Below are positions 42,193-50,100 of a DNA stretch of 64,000 bases, in pieces (position 1 is the first letter of the stretch; every line of letters begins with the position of its first letter). The position numbers and the translations under genes are program-made. The notes beneath the pieces were generated by a model. The model searched no databases, had not been told where the DNA came from, and saw only the letters and a program-made list of their open reading frames with translations. This stretch comes from Amycolatopsis lexingtonensis (GTDB taxonomy: Bacteria > Actinomycetota > Actinomycetes > Mycobacteriales > Pseudonocardiaceae), in NCBI RefSeq assembly GCF_014873755.1, contig NZ_JADBEG010000001.1, positions 9,708,501-9,772,500 on the forward strand, read 5' to 3'.

Positions 42193-42204
42193 CGCAGGGG
42201 CCGC

Positions 42205-42231
42205 CGGGAGCGCTGTGAAGAAGCACTCCCG
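42205..42231 (+). promoter_or_regulatory. Leader hairpin before the acetyltransferase ribosome binding site
   Basis: CGGGAGCGC and GCACTCCCG form a 9-bp stem (one non-Watson-Crick pair) with a 9-nt loop. The stem abuts the AAAGG ribosome binding site of the acetyltransferase. Ribosome stalling on the upstream leader peptide could change this structure. Confidence 0.55.
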
Positions 42232-42243
42232 AAAGGCATTCCC

Positions 42244-42993
42244 ATGAATTCTCTGCATCCCGAACCCGCGGTGGTGATCACGCGGGTGGCGGAACACCAG
42301 TGGCACGCACTGTCGGACGACCGCGTGGTCGGCCGCGGCGAAGCGTCCCCGCGCCCCGACGGGCGGCTGTTCCTCAGCATCGACACGTGGCACGACGCGG
42401 AGTTCGCGCGCCTCGCGTCCGCGATGCTGCCCGCCCTGCCGAGGCCGCTGTACACCGTCGTCGACGAAGCCGACGAGGGCCTGAAATCCCAGTGGGAGCG
42501 CGCCGGTTTCACGACCCGGCGGCGTGAGTGGGAGTACGTCGTGCCCACTTCCCGGGGGACGGTTCCGTCCGATGTGACCATCGCGCCGGCGACGGACCAG
42601 GAGCTGCTGCGTTCGCTCGACGACGTCGTCCGCGCGGAGGTGTCCGCTTCGGTCGGGTGGTCTTCGATGCCCGCCGAGGTGCTGCCGCGTCCCGCTGGTG
42701 CCTGGGACCTGGCCAAGTACGTCGTGGCTTCGGAGCCCGGCGCCTATGTCGGCATGGTCCGGCTCGGACCGGTGCGGCGCCAGACCCGGATCGGGCTGAT
42801 CGCGGTCCGCGCCGACCGCCGGCGTCGCGGGATCGGGCGGGCGTTGCTGACCTACGTGCTGGATTCCCTGTGCTGCAAGGGAATCGAGTCCGTTTCGTTC
42901 GAGGTCGACGAACGCAACCCGGCGGCGATCGCACTGGCCGACGGCGTGGGAGCGCGTCGAGTGGGCAGCACCGTCGAGCTGGTGGTGCGCTGA
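42244..42993 (+). CDS. GNAT family N-acetyltransferase, first gene of an operon with an IF-1 paralogue
   Basis: Acetyltransferase of 249 residues. The N-terminal 110 residues resemble a degenerate GNAT half; the C-terminal half has the acetyl-CoA motif [20 protein letters not shown] (about residues 180-199) and the late [16 protein letters not shown] helix. AAAGG precedes the ATG, directly after a leader hairpin and a putative leader peptide. Its stop overlaps the start of an IF-1 paralogue (TGATG), so the two are co-translated. The pairing suggests a role tied to translation, for example acetylation of a ribosomal component or of an antibiotic, but the substrate is unknown. Confidence 0.87.
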   Translation: MNSLHPEPAVVITRVAEHQWHALSDDRVVGRGEASPRPDGRLFLSIDTWHDAEFARLASAMLPALPRPLYTVVDEADEGLKSQWERAGFTTRRREWEYVVPTSRGTVPSDVTIAPATDQELLRSLDDVVRAEVSASVGWSSMPAEVLPRPAGAWDLAKYVVASEPGAYVGMVRLGPVRRQTRIGLIAVRADRRRRGIGRALLTYVLDSLCCKGIESVSFEVDERNPAAIALADGVGARRVGSTVELVVR

Positions 42994-43214
42994 TGGGCGG
43001 CAAGGGAGGGATCGAAGTCGAAGGCACGGTGCTGGAGTGCCTGCGTGACGCGACTTTCCGCGTGGAGCTGGAGAACGGGCACAAGGTGCTCGCGCACATC
43101 AGCGGGAAGATCCGGAAGAACTACATCAAGATCCTGCCGTTCGACCGGGTGCTGGTGGAGCTGAGCCCGTACGACCTCAACCGGGGGCGGATCCTGTTCC
43201 GGTACCGGAATTGA
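42993..43214 (+). CDS. Translation initiation factor IF-1 paralogue
   Basis: S1/OB-fold protein of 73 residues nearly matching IF-1: [31 protein letters not shown] and [19 protein letters not shown] are the conserved blocks. The main actinobacterial infA normally lies in the ribosomal-protein region beside rpmJ; this copy, in an operon with an acetyltransferase, is therefore an accessory paralogue. Differences from the usual sequence include the N-terminal GGKGG and [12 protein letters not shown]. Its start overlaps the acetyltransferase stop. It may replace or compete with the main IF-1 under stress; this is inference. Confidence 0.92.
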   Translation: MGGKGGIEVEGTVLECLRDATFRVELENGHKVLAHISGKIRKNYIKILPFDRVLVELSPYDLNRGRILFRYRN

Positions 43215-43219
43215 CTCCC

Positions 43220-43251
43220 CGCCGTCGCCGGGCTCCGGCCTGGCGACGGCG
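43220..43251. terminator. Bidirectional stem-loop terminator
   Basis: Perfect 10-bp arms CGCCGTCGCC and GGCGACGGCG with a 12-nt loop, 6 bp after the IF-1 paralogue and 14 bp before the end of the convergent small gene. Confidence 0.75.
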
Positions 43252-43264
43252 CCCCCGGGGCGGT

Positions 43265-43462
43265 TCAGTGCATCCCTTCGACCACGCTCACGATGTGCTG
43301 CGGGTTGATCGTCCGCGGATTCCCGGGCTGCTTGAAACCCATCGGGAGGGTGATCAGCCCGCCGGTTTTGAGCGCGTTGTCGACGAGCTGCACGAGCTCG
43401 CGGAATTCCACGAGCACGCGGTAGGTGGTCCCGTTCGTCATTTCGACCTGGTTGAACGACAT
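43265..43462 (-). CDS. Small hypothetical protein, predicted beta-rich
   Basis: A 65-residue protein that I do not recognise. AAAGGA lies upstream and codon bias is normal. It has alternating hydrophobic beta-like strands (TYRVLVEF, GLITLPMGF, QHIVSVVEG) with one central helix (RELVQLVDNALK) and no signal peptide or cysteine. The C-terminal INPQHIVSVVE recalls small one-domain proteins of actinomycetes and phages, without a known role. It is 78 bp downstream of another unknown gene on the same strand, so the pair may form an operon. Confidence 0.7.
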   Translation of the reverse strand: MSFNQVEMTNGTTYRVLVEFRELVQLVDNALKTGGLITLPMGFKQPGNPRTINPQHIVSVVEGMH

Positions 43463-43540
43463 CGGCCGGTCCTTTCGTCGGTGATTCGACCGGACTAGGT
43501 CGGGCGACGCGGATGCGGTGTTACACGGGGAGCGCTGAAG

Positions 43541-44002
43541 TCAGTACTCGTTCTTGATGACGAAGTACGAGCCCCGGATCGTGCCCGCCAGCTTCGACTT
43601 CTGGCGCGCGAACTTGAACCCCGACAGCTCCGCCGGTACCTCCATCCCCTCCGAAAGCTTGAACCCGACCGCCCGCTTCCCGGAATCCTCGATCGTGTAC
43701 ATCACGTTCACCGACAGCCCGCTCTCGTAAAAGACGTAAGCCATCCGGATCCCCGCCACCTCGAACTCGGTCGCTTCGAGCGCGGGTGACGAAATCACGA
43801 TCCCGCGCTCCTCGTCGAGAATCCGGTGCACCCACTCGACCGTCGACGGAACTTCGGCCGCGGGGGAAACCGTGAACACGTGGTCGTACTTGTTCTTGAA
43901 GTACCGGGCCTCGTTCGCGCGCAGGCCGGCGAGGGCGGCCGCGACCGGGGACGACTCCAGGCCGGTGGTCGAGACGGTGCCGAAGTCCACGGTGTGGGGC
44001 AT
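43541..44002 (-). CDS. Hypothetical protein
   Basis: A 153-residue soluble protein not recognised as a named family. A strong ribosome binding site (AGGAGGAG) precedes the ATG. It has a Phe/Lys/Tyr-rich patch (EARYFKNKYDHVFTV) near residues 31-45 and several likely beta strands (GIVISSP, MAYVFYES, SVNVMYTI) ending in GTIRGSYFVIKNEY. There is no signal peptide, membrane helix or cysteine. It precedes a small unknown gene on the same strand. Confidence 0.78.
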   Translation of the reverse strand: MPHTVDFGTVSTTGLESSPVAAALAGLRANEARYFKNKYDHVFTVSPAAEVPSTVEWVHRILDEERGIVISSPALEATEFEVAGIRMAYVFYESGLSVNVMYTIEDSGKRAVGFKLSEGMEVPAELSGFKFARQKSKLAGTIRGSYFVIKNEY

Positions 44003-44084
44003 GGCGAGCTCCTCCTGAGTCAGCGTATTCGCTGGTGACGAAGGTAGACCACGGGCGGGTCGACCGCATGGATCCCGAGTACCC

Positions 44085-44747
44085 CTAAACCGGCAGTGTT
44101 CGCCGCAGGAAATCCGTCGTCAGGTCCCAGGCCCGGGCCGCCGCGGCGGGGTGGTGGAACATCGGGGCCACGTGGTTGTGGAACGCGTGGCCGGCGTCCT
44201 CCTGCACGTGGATCTCCGCGCCCGGGTGTGCGGCCACCGCGGACTCCACCACCGCCACGTCCGAGCGCGGGATGTACGGGTCCTGGCCGCCGAAGTGGAA
44301 CTGGATCGGGCACGTCACCCGGGAAAGCTCCCCGATCGACGCCGTCACCGTCGAGCCGTAGAACGACATCGCCGTGTCCGGGTCGCCTTCGGCCGCCGCC
44401 GCGAAGGCCAGGGAGCCGCCCAGGCAGAAGCCCAGCAGGCCCACGCCGCCCGTGACCTCGGGCCGGGAACGGAGGTGCGCCATCGTCTCCAGCACGTCCG
44501 CGAGTCCCAGCTCCGGGTCGAACGACGCGGCCACCTCCATCGACGCCGCGACGCCGGCTTCGTCGTGGGTCGACGACCAGCCCGGTGCCGTGCGGCGGAA
44601 CAGTTCCGGGATCGCCACCACGTACCCCGCCGCCGCCAGGTCCGCGGCCACCGAGCGCAGGTAGTCGTCCAGGCCGAAGATCTCCTGGATCAGCACCAGG
44701 CCCGGGCCGCGGCCGGACGGCGGGTGCCACATCGGGAGGTCGTTCAT
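44085..44747 (-). CDS. Dienelactone hydrolase family protein
   Basis: Alpha/beta hydrolase of 220 residues of the dienelactone hydrolase family. The Cys-Asp-His triad is Cys108 (LGFCLGGS), Asp156 (HFGGQDPYIP) and His187 (EDAGHAFHN), and the conserved Glu22 is in LIQEIFGL. These enzymes open dienelactones in chlorocatechol breakdown, although many actinobacterial members act on other esters or lactones. Its start overlaps the end of the arginase-family gene by 4 bp, so both are in one operon. Confidence 0.93.
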   Translation of the reverse strand: MNDLPMWHPPSGRGPGLVLIQEIFGLDDYLRSVAADLAAAGYVVAIPELFRRTAPGWSSTHDEAGVAASMEVAASFDPELGLADVLETMAHLRSRPEVTGGVGLLGFCLGGSLAFAAAAEGDPDTAMSFYGSTVTASIGELSRVTCPIQFHFGGQDPYIPRSDVAVVESAVAAHPGAEIHVQEDAGHAFHNHVAPMFHHPAAAARAWDLTTDFLRRTLPV

Positions 44748-45601
44748 CGCAGTGCCCTTTCCAGGATGTCGGCGACCAGGGCGGCCTGGTGGCCGTCCGG
44801 GTCGAGGTCGGGGTCGAACACCGTCAGCTCGAAGCCCGCCGCGCCCGGGCGCGCCAGCAGGTCGCGCAGTACCGAAACCAGCGTCGACGGGTCGAGCCCG
44901 CCGGGGTCGGGACTGTCCACTGCGGACACGTACGCCGGGTCGAGGACGTCGATGTCCACGTGGACCCAGAAACCGTCCGTGCCGGAAAACGCCGGTGGCA
45001 CCGGAGCACCGGACATGAGCGCCTCCGACGTCACGTGGGTGATGCCCGCCGCCGCCAGCTGGGCCGACTCGGCGGAGCGCACGCCCAGCACCAGGACGTC
45101 CTCGTCGCGGACGTACGGCCGGAGCCCGTCCATGTCGGCGAGGTCGTCCGAGCCGCGGCCGGTCATGATCGCCAGGTCTTCGCCCGCCGCCGCGCCGACG
45201 TGCTCGGCGGCGGGCAGGTGGCGGAAGTCGTCGTGGCCGTCGAGGTAGGCGATGCCGTAGCGGCCGGACCGGCGCAGCGCCAGCATCGCGCCCAGCGAGA
45301 TCGAGCAGTCGCCGCCCAGCACCACCGGGAAGCCGCCCCCGGCGCGGATCGACGCGATCCGGGCCGCGAGCGCGCGGGTGTAGGACGCGATCGCCGCCGC
45401 GTTGCGGACGCCGTCGCCCGGCTGCCAGGTGCCCACGTACCGCCCCGGCGTCACGACGCCGGCGTCCGAGGCGCCCAGCCGGTCCAGGATGCCCAGGTCG
45501 CGCAGCACTCCCGGCGTCTTGTAGCAGCCGGGCACCGCGCCCTCGGCCGGCGGGCGCAGGCCCAGGTTGGACGGAGCGTCGAGCAGCACCAGGTTCCCCA
45601 C
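44744..45601 (-). CDS. Arginase/agmatinase family ureohydrolase
   Basis: Dinuclear-manganese ureohydrolase-fold enzyme of 285 residues. Metal ligands are seen in VVLGGDCS (Asp98), LDGHDDF (Asp121, His123, Asp125) and HVDIDVLDP. The canonical DAHxD is here DGHDD and the GGDHS is GGDCS, both allowed in the family. Substrate may be arginine, agmatine, guanidinobutyrate or formimidoylglutamate and cannot be told. TACGGT ends 6 nt before the GTG, and no ribosome binding site is present. It is the first gene of the operon with the dienelactone hydrolase and divergent from the TrpB2 gene. Confidence 0.9.
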   Translation of the reverse strand: MGNLVLLDAPSNLGLRPPAEGAVPGCYKTPGVLRDLGILDRLGASDAGVVTPGRYVGTWQPGDGVRNAAAIASYTRALAARIASIRAGGGFPVVLGGDCSISLGAMLALRRSGRYGIAYLDGHDDFRHLPAAEHVGAAAGEDLAIMTGRGSDDLADMDGLRPYVRDEDVLVLGVRSAESAQLAAAGITHVTSEALMSGAPVPPAFSGTDGFWVHVDIDVLDPAYVSAVDSPDPGGLDPSTLVSVLRDLLARPGAAGFELTVFDPDLDPDGHQAALVADILERALR

Positions 45602-45607
45602 CGGGTC

Positions 45608-45613
45608 ACCGTA
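45608..45613 (-). promoter_or_regulatory. -10 element TACGGT, leaderless arginase-family gene
   Basis: TACGGT ends 6 nt before the GTG start, in the 65-bp gap shared with the divergent TrpB2 gene. Confidence 0.5.
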
Positions 45614-45666
45614 CTGGCTCTCGCGCCGGTCGCGTCCTAAGTTGGGAGACCGACCTAGGAGGCGCC

Positions 45667-47019
45667 GTGGCCGAACGCACCAAGTACATCCTGGACGAAG
45701 ACGATCTCCCGACGCAGTGGTACAACGTCATCCCGGATCTGCCCGAGCCGCCCCCGCCGCCGCTGCACCCCGGCACGCGCGAGCCGGTCGGGCCGGACGA
45801 CCTGGCGCCGCTCTTCCCGCAGGCGCTCATCGCCCAGGAAGTGACGACCGATCGCTATGTCGACATCCCGGAGGAGGTCCGGGAGGTCTACCGGCTCTGG
45901 CGTCCGTCGCCGCTGTTCCGCGCGCGCCGGCTGGAGAAGGCGCTCGGCACCCCGGCCCGGATCTACTACAAGTACGAAGGCGTCAGCCCGGTCGGCTCGC
46001 ACAAGCCGAACACCGCGGTGCCGCAGGCGTTCTACAACGCGCAGGAGGGCGTCACCCGGCTGACCACCGAGACCGGCGCCGGCCAGTGGGGGAGCGCGCT
46101 CGCGTTCGCCTGCGCCCAGTACGGCCTCGAGTGCGAGGTCTGGCAGGTCCGGGCGTCCTACGACCAGAAGCCCTACCGCAGGCTGATGATGGAGACGTTC
46201 GGCGCGACCGTCCACCCCAGCCCGTCCGAGCTGACCGCGTCCGGGAAAGCCATCCTCGCCGAGCACCCGGACTCGACCGGCAGCCTCGGCATCGCGATCA
46301 GCGAGGCCGTCGAGCAGGCCGCCCAGGACCCGAACACGCGGTACGCGCTGGGCAGCGTGCTCAACCACGTGCTGCTGCACCAGACGATCATCGGCGAAGA
46401 GGCGCTGAAGCAGTTCGAGCTGGCCGGTGACACCCCGGACGTCCTCGTCGGCTGCACCGGCGGCGGCTCCAACTTCGGCGGGCTCGCCTTCCCGTTCCTG
46501 CGCGAAAAGCTGGCCGGCCGGATGGACCCGGTGATCCGCGCGGTCGAACCGGCCGCGTGCCCGTCGCTGACGCGCGGCAAGTACGCCTACGACTTCGGCG
46601 ACACGGCCGGGCTCACGCCGCTGCTCAAGATGCACACGCTCGGCCACGACTTCATCCCGGACCCGATCCACGCGGGTGGCCTGCGCTACCACGGGATGTC
46701 GCCACTGATCTCGCACATCTACGAGCTGGGCCTGATCGAGGCGATCGCCATCGGGCAGCAGGAGTGCTTCGCGGCGGGCGTGCGGTTCGCGCGATCCGAG
46801 GGCATCATCCCGGCGCCAGAGCCGACGCACGCGCTCGCGGCGTGCATCCAGGAAGCGTTGCGGTGCAAGGAAACCGGTGAGGAGAAGGTCATCCTCACGG
46901 CGTTGTGCGGCCACGCGCACCTGGACTTGCCCGCCTACGGCGCTTACCTCGCCGGGGACATGGTGGACAACGAGCTGTCGGCAGCCACCCTCGAGGACTC
47001 GCTGACCACGCTGCCGTAG
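45667..47019 (+). CDS. TrpB2-type tryptophan synthase beta-like PLP enzyme
   Basis: PLP enzyme of 450 residues of the TrpB2 group, longer than TrpB1. The Schiff-base lysine is in [13 protein letters not shown], the substrate loop is [18 protein letters not shown] and the phosphate-binding loop [11 protein letters not shown]; the C-terminal [15 protein letters not shown] is intact. TrpB2 enzymes make tryptophan from indole and serine or phosphoserine, often apart from a trpA; no trpA lies here. AGGAGG precedes the GTG. The stop codon touches the arm of a long hairpin, which terminates the gene. Confidence 0.93.
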   Translation: MAERTKYILDEDDLPTQWYNVIPDLPEPPPPPLHPGTREPVGPDDLAPLFPQALIAQEVTTDRYVDIPEEVREVYRLWRPSPLFRARRLEKALGTPARIYYKYEGVSPVGSHKPNTAVPQAFYNAQEGVTRLTTETGAGQWGSALAFACAQYGLECEVWQVRASYDQKPYRRLMMETFGATVHPSPSELTASGKAILAEHPDSTGSLGIAISEAVEQAAQDPNTRYALGSVLNHVLLHQTIIGEEALKQFELAGDTPDVLVGCTGGGSNFGGLAFPFLREKLAGRMDPVIRAVEPAACPSLTRGKYAYDFGDTAGLTPLLKMHTLGHDFIPDPIHAGGLRYHGMSPLISHIYELGLIEAIAIGQQECFAAGVRFARSEGIIPAPEPTHALAACIQEALRCKETGEEKVILTALCGHAHLDLPAYGAYLAGDMVDNELSAATLEDSLTTLP

Positions 47020-47074
47020 TCCGTGAATGCCACATTGAGGGACACTTGGTCCCTCAATGTGGCATTCACGGACT
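47018..47074. repeat. Long inverted repeat, family B copy 2
   Basis: Perfect 26-bp arms opening AGTCCGTGAATGCCACATTG, with a 5-nt loop, between the convergent TrpB2 and diguanylate cyclase genes. The left arm starts inside the TrpB2 stop codon. The outer 18 bp of each arm equal family B copy 1, and the centre contains the same GAGGGAC pieces. Confidence 0.9.
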
Positions 47075-47077
47075 TGG

Positions 47078-48424
47078 TCAGAGCACGTCGGGGATTTCGG
47101 GGCGCGTGAGTTCGGCGCGCGGGGTGGCCAGGACGACGTGGTCGCGACCGGCGGCCTTCGCCTCGAAGACCGCGTCGTCCGCCGCCTGCAGCAGGATCGT
47201 GTAGTCCGTGGCGGTCTCCGGGTACACCGCCGCGCCGATCGACGCGGTCAGGCCGGAGATCACCTCGGGCTTGCCCGGGCGAATCACCGGGACCGCGACC
47301 TCGATGCGCGCGATCGCCGTCCGGATGCGGTCGGCGATCGCCACGATCTCCGCGCCCGTGGTGCCCGGGAGGAGGACCACGAACTCGTCGCCGCCGAAGC
47401 GGCCCACGTAGTCGCCGCCGCGGACCGAGCCCTGGATCGCCGCCGCGACCGCGCGGAGGACCTCGTCGCCCGCCAGGTGGCCGTTGCCGTCGTCGATGGC
47501 CTTGAAGTGGTCGATGTCGATCATCAGGACGCCCGCGGTCGAGGACAGCTCCGCCGCGCGGGCCAGTTCGTTGCGCGCCAGCTGGACCCAGAACTCCGGG
47601 GCGAGCAGCGCGGTCTTGGAGTCGGTGCGCGCCGCGGCCTGGAACTGCGGGAGCAGCAGGCCGATGTGCAGCGCCACCGGCGTCACCATGAGCACCGGCA
47701 GCAGCCACGGCCGGACCGTCATCACCAGCGCGATGCCGCAGCCGACGCCGACCGCGGCCAGCACGATCAGCACGTCGGACGGGTTGCCGAACGCCTGCCG
47801 CGGCGGCTTGCCCGGGTTGCTCATCAGGATCGCGAGGATCACCAGCACGTAGTTGAGCCCGAAGTACACAAGGCCGGACGCCAGCAGCGCCGTCATCCCG
47901 CCGAAGCCGTCCAAATAGGGGACGAACGGCGCGACATGACCGGTGCTCGCCCAAAGGACGGCACCTGCGGCGAAACAAGCGAGAATGACGGTGGCCGCGG
48001 AGAACACTTTCCGGTGAATCACGCCGCGCCGCTGGTAAACGCGCACCCAGGAATGGGCATAACTGACGATGATGACGAGCGTGGCCAGTGGCGGGGGCAG
48101 CAGGAGCAGCCCGGCGAAGATCCAGATCGACTGCAGGTGCATGTGCGGCCGGCCGTCGGCGGCCAGCTCGCGGATACGCTCGATGCGTTGCGCCGCTTCG
48201 AGGTGTACGACCTCACCGGCGAGGATCAGTCCACACCAGAGCATCGACTGGGCCGTGATCGGCACCAGCGCGGCGGTGGCGGTGACCACGACCAGCGCCA
48301 GCGCGTCGACGATGAGGACATAACCGAACACCGGAGTGGCCAGTTTCCACATCGCCCACGTACGGAGACCTGATCGTGGACGTTCTGAGCTGGGCTTTCG
48401 CCCTTGGGACCCGGACAATCCCAC
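47078..48424 (-). CDS. Membrane-anchored diguanylate cyclase (GGDEF)
   Basis: Enzyme of 448 residues making the second messenger c-di-GMP. The N-terminal 230 residues hold about seven membrane helices in an MASE-like sensor. The GGDEF domain follows, with active site RFGGDEF (GGDEF at 344-348), IDIDHFKAIDD upstream and an inhibitory RxxD site, RGGD, at 335-338, five residues before the motif as expected for product inhibition. No EAL domain. GTG with AGAGGGG upstream is the start. It is divergent from the PTDWT-repeat gene; c-di-GMP controls development and secondary metabolism in actinomycetes. Confidence 0.94.
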   Translation of the reverse strand: MGLSGSQGRKPSSERPRSGLRTWAMWKLATPVFGYVLIVDALALVVVTATAALVPITAQSMLWCGLILAGEVVHLEAAQRIERIRELAADGRPHMHLQSIWIFAGLLLLPPPLATLVIIVSYAHSWVRVYQRRGVIHRKVFSAATVILACFAAGAVLWASTGHVAPFVPYLDGFGGMTALLASGLVYFGLNYVLVILAILMSNPGKPPRQAFGNPSDVLIVLAAVGVGCGIALVMTVRPWLLPVLMVTPVALHIGLLLPQFQAAARTDSKTALLAPEFWVQLARNELARAAELSSTAGVLMIDIDHFKAIDDGNGHLAGDEVLRAVAAAIQGSVRGGDYVGRFGGDEFVVLLPGTTGAEIVAIADRIRTAIARIEVAVPVIRPGKPEVISGLTASIGAAVYPETATDYTILLQAADDAVFEAKAAGRDHVVLATPRAELTRPEIPDVL

Positions 48425-48561
48425 GAAACGCCCCTCTTCTCAGGACGGAACTCTTCGCGGAAATCGTCACTGTAATCGAATGAACGCGGTGTGTCACTAG
48501 GCCGGTCAGGCTACCGTCCGGTTACGCACCGTGCAAGATCCCTCACGAACAGGAGAGAACC

Positions 48562-48819
48562 ATGTCGCACTTCCTGCCCGCGAACAACATCGTCCCGTCC
48601 CGTCGCCGCGCGCAGCGGCCGACCGACTGGACGCGGCAGCTCCCCACCGACTGGACCCGCGCGATCCCGACCGACTGGACCCCGCGGCAGCTGCCGACCG
48701 ACTGGACCGCCCGCGAACTGCCCACCGACTGGACCGTCCGCGAGCTCCCGACGGATTGGACCCGCCCCGGCGTCTCGTCACCGCTGCCGCAGTGCCCGAC
48801 CGACTGGACGCGGTCCTGA
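48562..48819 (+). CDS. Small protein of seven PTDWT repeats, function unknown
   Basis: An 85-residue protein with a clear ribosome binding site (AGGAGAG) 6 nt before ATG. After a 19-residue basic head (SHFLPANNIVPSRRRAQR), PTDWT occurs seven times, starting at residues 20, 28, 36, 45, 54, 63 and 79. The units are spaced 8, 8, 9, 9, 9 and 16 residues, with linkers such as RQL, PRQL, AREL and VREL. All DNA differences between PTDWT units are synonymous (CCG/CCC, ACC/ACG, GAC/GAT), showing selection on the peptide. No signal peptide, one cysteine. I know no family with this repeat. It could be a multi-core peptide precursor, a repeat scaffold or a secreted signal; no modifying enzyme is adjacent. 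A strong terminator follows. Confidence 0.8.
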   Translation: MSHFLPANNIVPSRRRAQRPTDWTRQLPTDWTRAIPTDWTPRQLPTDWTARELPTDWTVRELPTDWTRPGVSSPLPQCPTDWTRS

Positions 48820-48826
48820 TCCGCAC

Positions 48827-48856
48827 CCGGTGACCGGCGACCGGGCCGGTCACCGG
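48827..48856. terminator. Bidirectional terminator after the PTDWT gene
   Basis: CCGGTGACCGGC and its perfect complement with a 6-nt GACCGG loop start 7 bp after the PTDWT gene and extend over the last seven bases of the convergent MFS gene. Confidence 0.85.
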
Positions 48857-50049
48857 GGATCCGGTTGCGCCCGGCGCCACAGCGAAGCCGCGCCGAACGC
48901 CGCCAGCACGCCGATCGCGCCCGCGCCGGCGACCACTCCGTGCGGCGCCGCGCGTTCGGCCGCGAGCCCGGCCAGCACCACGCCCAGCCCCTGCGACACC
49001 CGCAGCGCCGTCAGCGCGAAGCCGAACGCCTGCGCGCGCTGGGTGTCCGGGGTCAGCTGGACGAACGTCGTGTTCGCGATCAGGTTGTACGAACTGGCCA
49101 CACCCGACAGCGTCAGCAGCGTGAGCGTGCCCTCCAGGTTCGGCCGCAGCGCGCAGCCGAGCAGCGCCGCGCACGCGAGCACCGCCAGCGGCCCGAGCAG
49201 GCGGGCCCGCCGCGCGGGCGGGATCCGGGACAGCGCCGCCATCCCGAGCACGTTCCCCAGCGCGTAGGCCCCGAGCAGCAGACCGACCACGGCCGCGCCG
49301 CCCCCGAGTTCGGCGGCGTAGGGCGCGGCGATCGCCTCGCCCGCGATGTAGGTCCCCGACACGCAGCCCAGCGCCACCAGCGCGAGCCGCCGCCGGTCGC
49401 CGGTCACCACGGTCCAGCCCGCGCGGACGTGCCGCCACCAGAGGACGCCGGTGGATTCGCGGGGCGGTCGCGGGTGGACGCCGGTGACCAGGAACAGCGC
49501 CGACACCGCGAAGCTCGCCGCGTCCGCCAGCAGCGCGCCGCCGGTGCCGGTGGCCGCGACGAGCAGGCCGCCCAGCGCGAAGCCGGCGACCTGGCCCGCC
49601 TGCACCAGCATCATCAGCAATCCCATGCCTGGCACGAAGGTTTCGCCCGGCAGCACCTGCGGCAGCAGCGCCGCGCGCGCGGCGTTCCAGACCGGGTTGA
49701 ACAGCTGGACGCCGACCAGCAGCGCCGCCACCGGCGGCAGCGGGAGGCCGGGCACCGCCATCACGGCCACCGCGACCGCGCGCAGGACGTCCGTCGCGAC
49801 CATCACCGTCCGCGGCGGGTACCGGTCGGCCAGCCCGGACAGCAGCGGGCCGCCCACGAGGTCCGGCAGGAACGTCAGCGCGTACGTCAGCGCGGCCCAG
49901 CCCGGCGAAGCCGTGCGGTCGTACACCAGGATCGACAGCGCGACGCGCGCCAGCTGGTCACCGGTGACCGAGACCAGCTGGGCGGAGAACAGCGCCCGGA
50001 ACTCGGTCACGCCGAGGACGTCCCGGAACCCGACCGCGCGTGCCGTCAT
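48850..50049 (-). CDS. MFS transporter (EntS-like exporter)
   Basis: Twelve-helix drug:proton-type MFS permease of 399 residues. Features include FRALFSAQLVSVTGDQLARV, the loop SGLADRYPPRTVMVATDVLR between helices 2 and 3 and a mid-protein linker PRPPRESTGVLWWRH. This group exports siderophores, macrolides or other natural products. The ATG at 50049 is used: TACCCT ends 8 nt upstream and no ribosome binding site is present; a GTG two codons earlier is possible. It converges with the PTDWT-repeat gene, so a common function is not shown by strand or operon, only by adjacency. Confidence 0.9.
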   Translation of the reverse strand: MTARAVGFRDVLGVTEFRALFSAQLVSVTGDQLARVALSILVYDRTASPGWAALTYALTFLPDLVGGPLLSGLADRYPPRTVMVATDVLRAVAVAVMAVPGLPLPPVAALLVGVQLFNPVWNAARAALLPQVLPGETFVPGMGLLMMLVQAGQVAGFALGGLLVAATGTGGALLADAASFAVSALFLVTGVHPRPPRESTGVLWWRHVRAGWTVVTGDRRRLALVALGCVSGTYIAGEAIAAPYAAELGGGAAVVGLLLGAYALGNVLGMAALSRIPPARRARLLGPLAVLACAALLGCALRPNLEGTLTLLTLSGVASSYNLIANTTFVQLTPDTQRAQAFGFALTALRVSQGLGVVLAGLAAERAAPHGVVAGAGAIGVLAAFGAASLWRRAQPDPR

Positions 50050-50057
50050 GGACACCC

Positions 50058-50063
50058 AGGGTA
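50058..50063 (-). promoter_or_regulatory. -10 element TACCCT, leaderless MFS gene
   Basis: TACCCT ends 8 nt before the ATG at 50049 and no ribosome binding site is present. Confidence 0.45.
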
Positions 50064-50100
50064 CCGTGACGAACGCTCAGCGTGAACGTCCGTTAGGAGG

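Noticed and set aside
48543..48725. Antisense frame with repeated VQSVG
   Set aside because: It is the complement of the PTDWT repeats, lacks a ribosome binding site, and the synonymous-change pattern supports the plus strand.
48619..48815. Direct repeats in the PTDWT gene as iterons or a CRISPR-like array
   Set aside because: The repeat unit is 15 bp with irregular 24, 24, 27, 27, 27 and 48 bp periods, all changes are synonymous, and there are no unique spacers of equal length, so the repeats are protein-coding.
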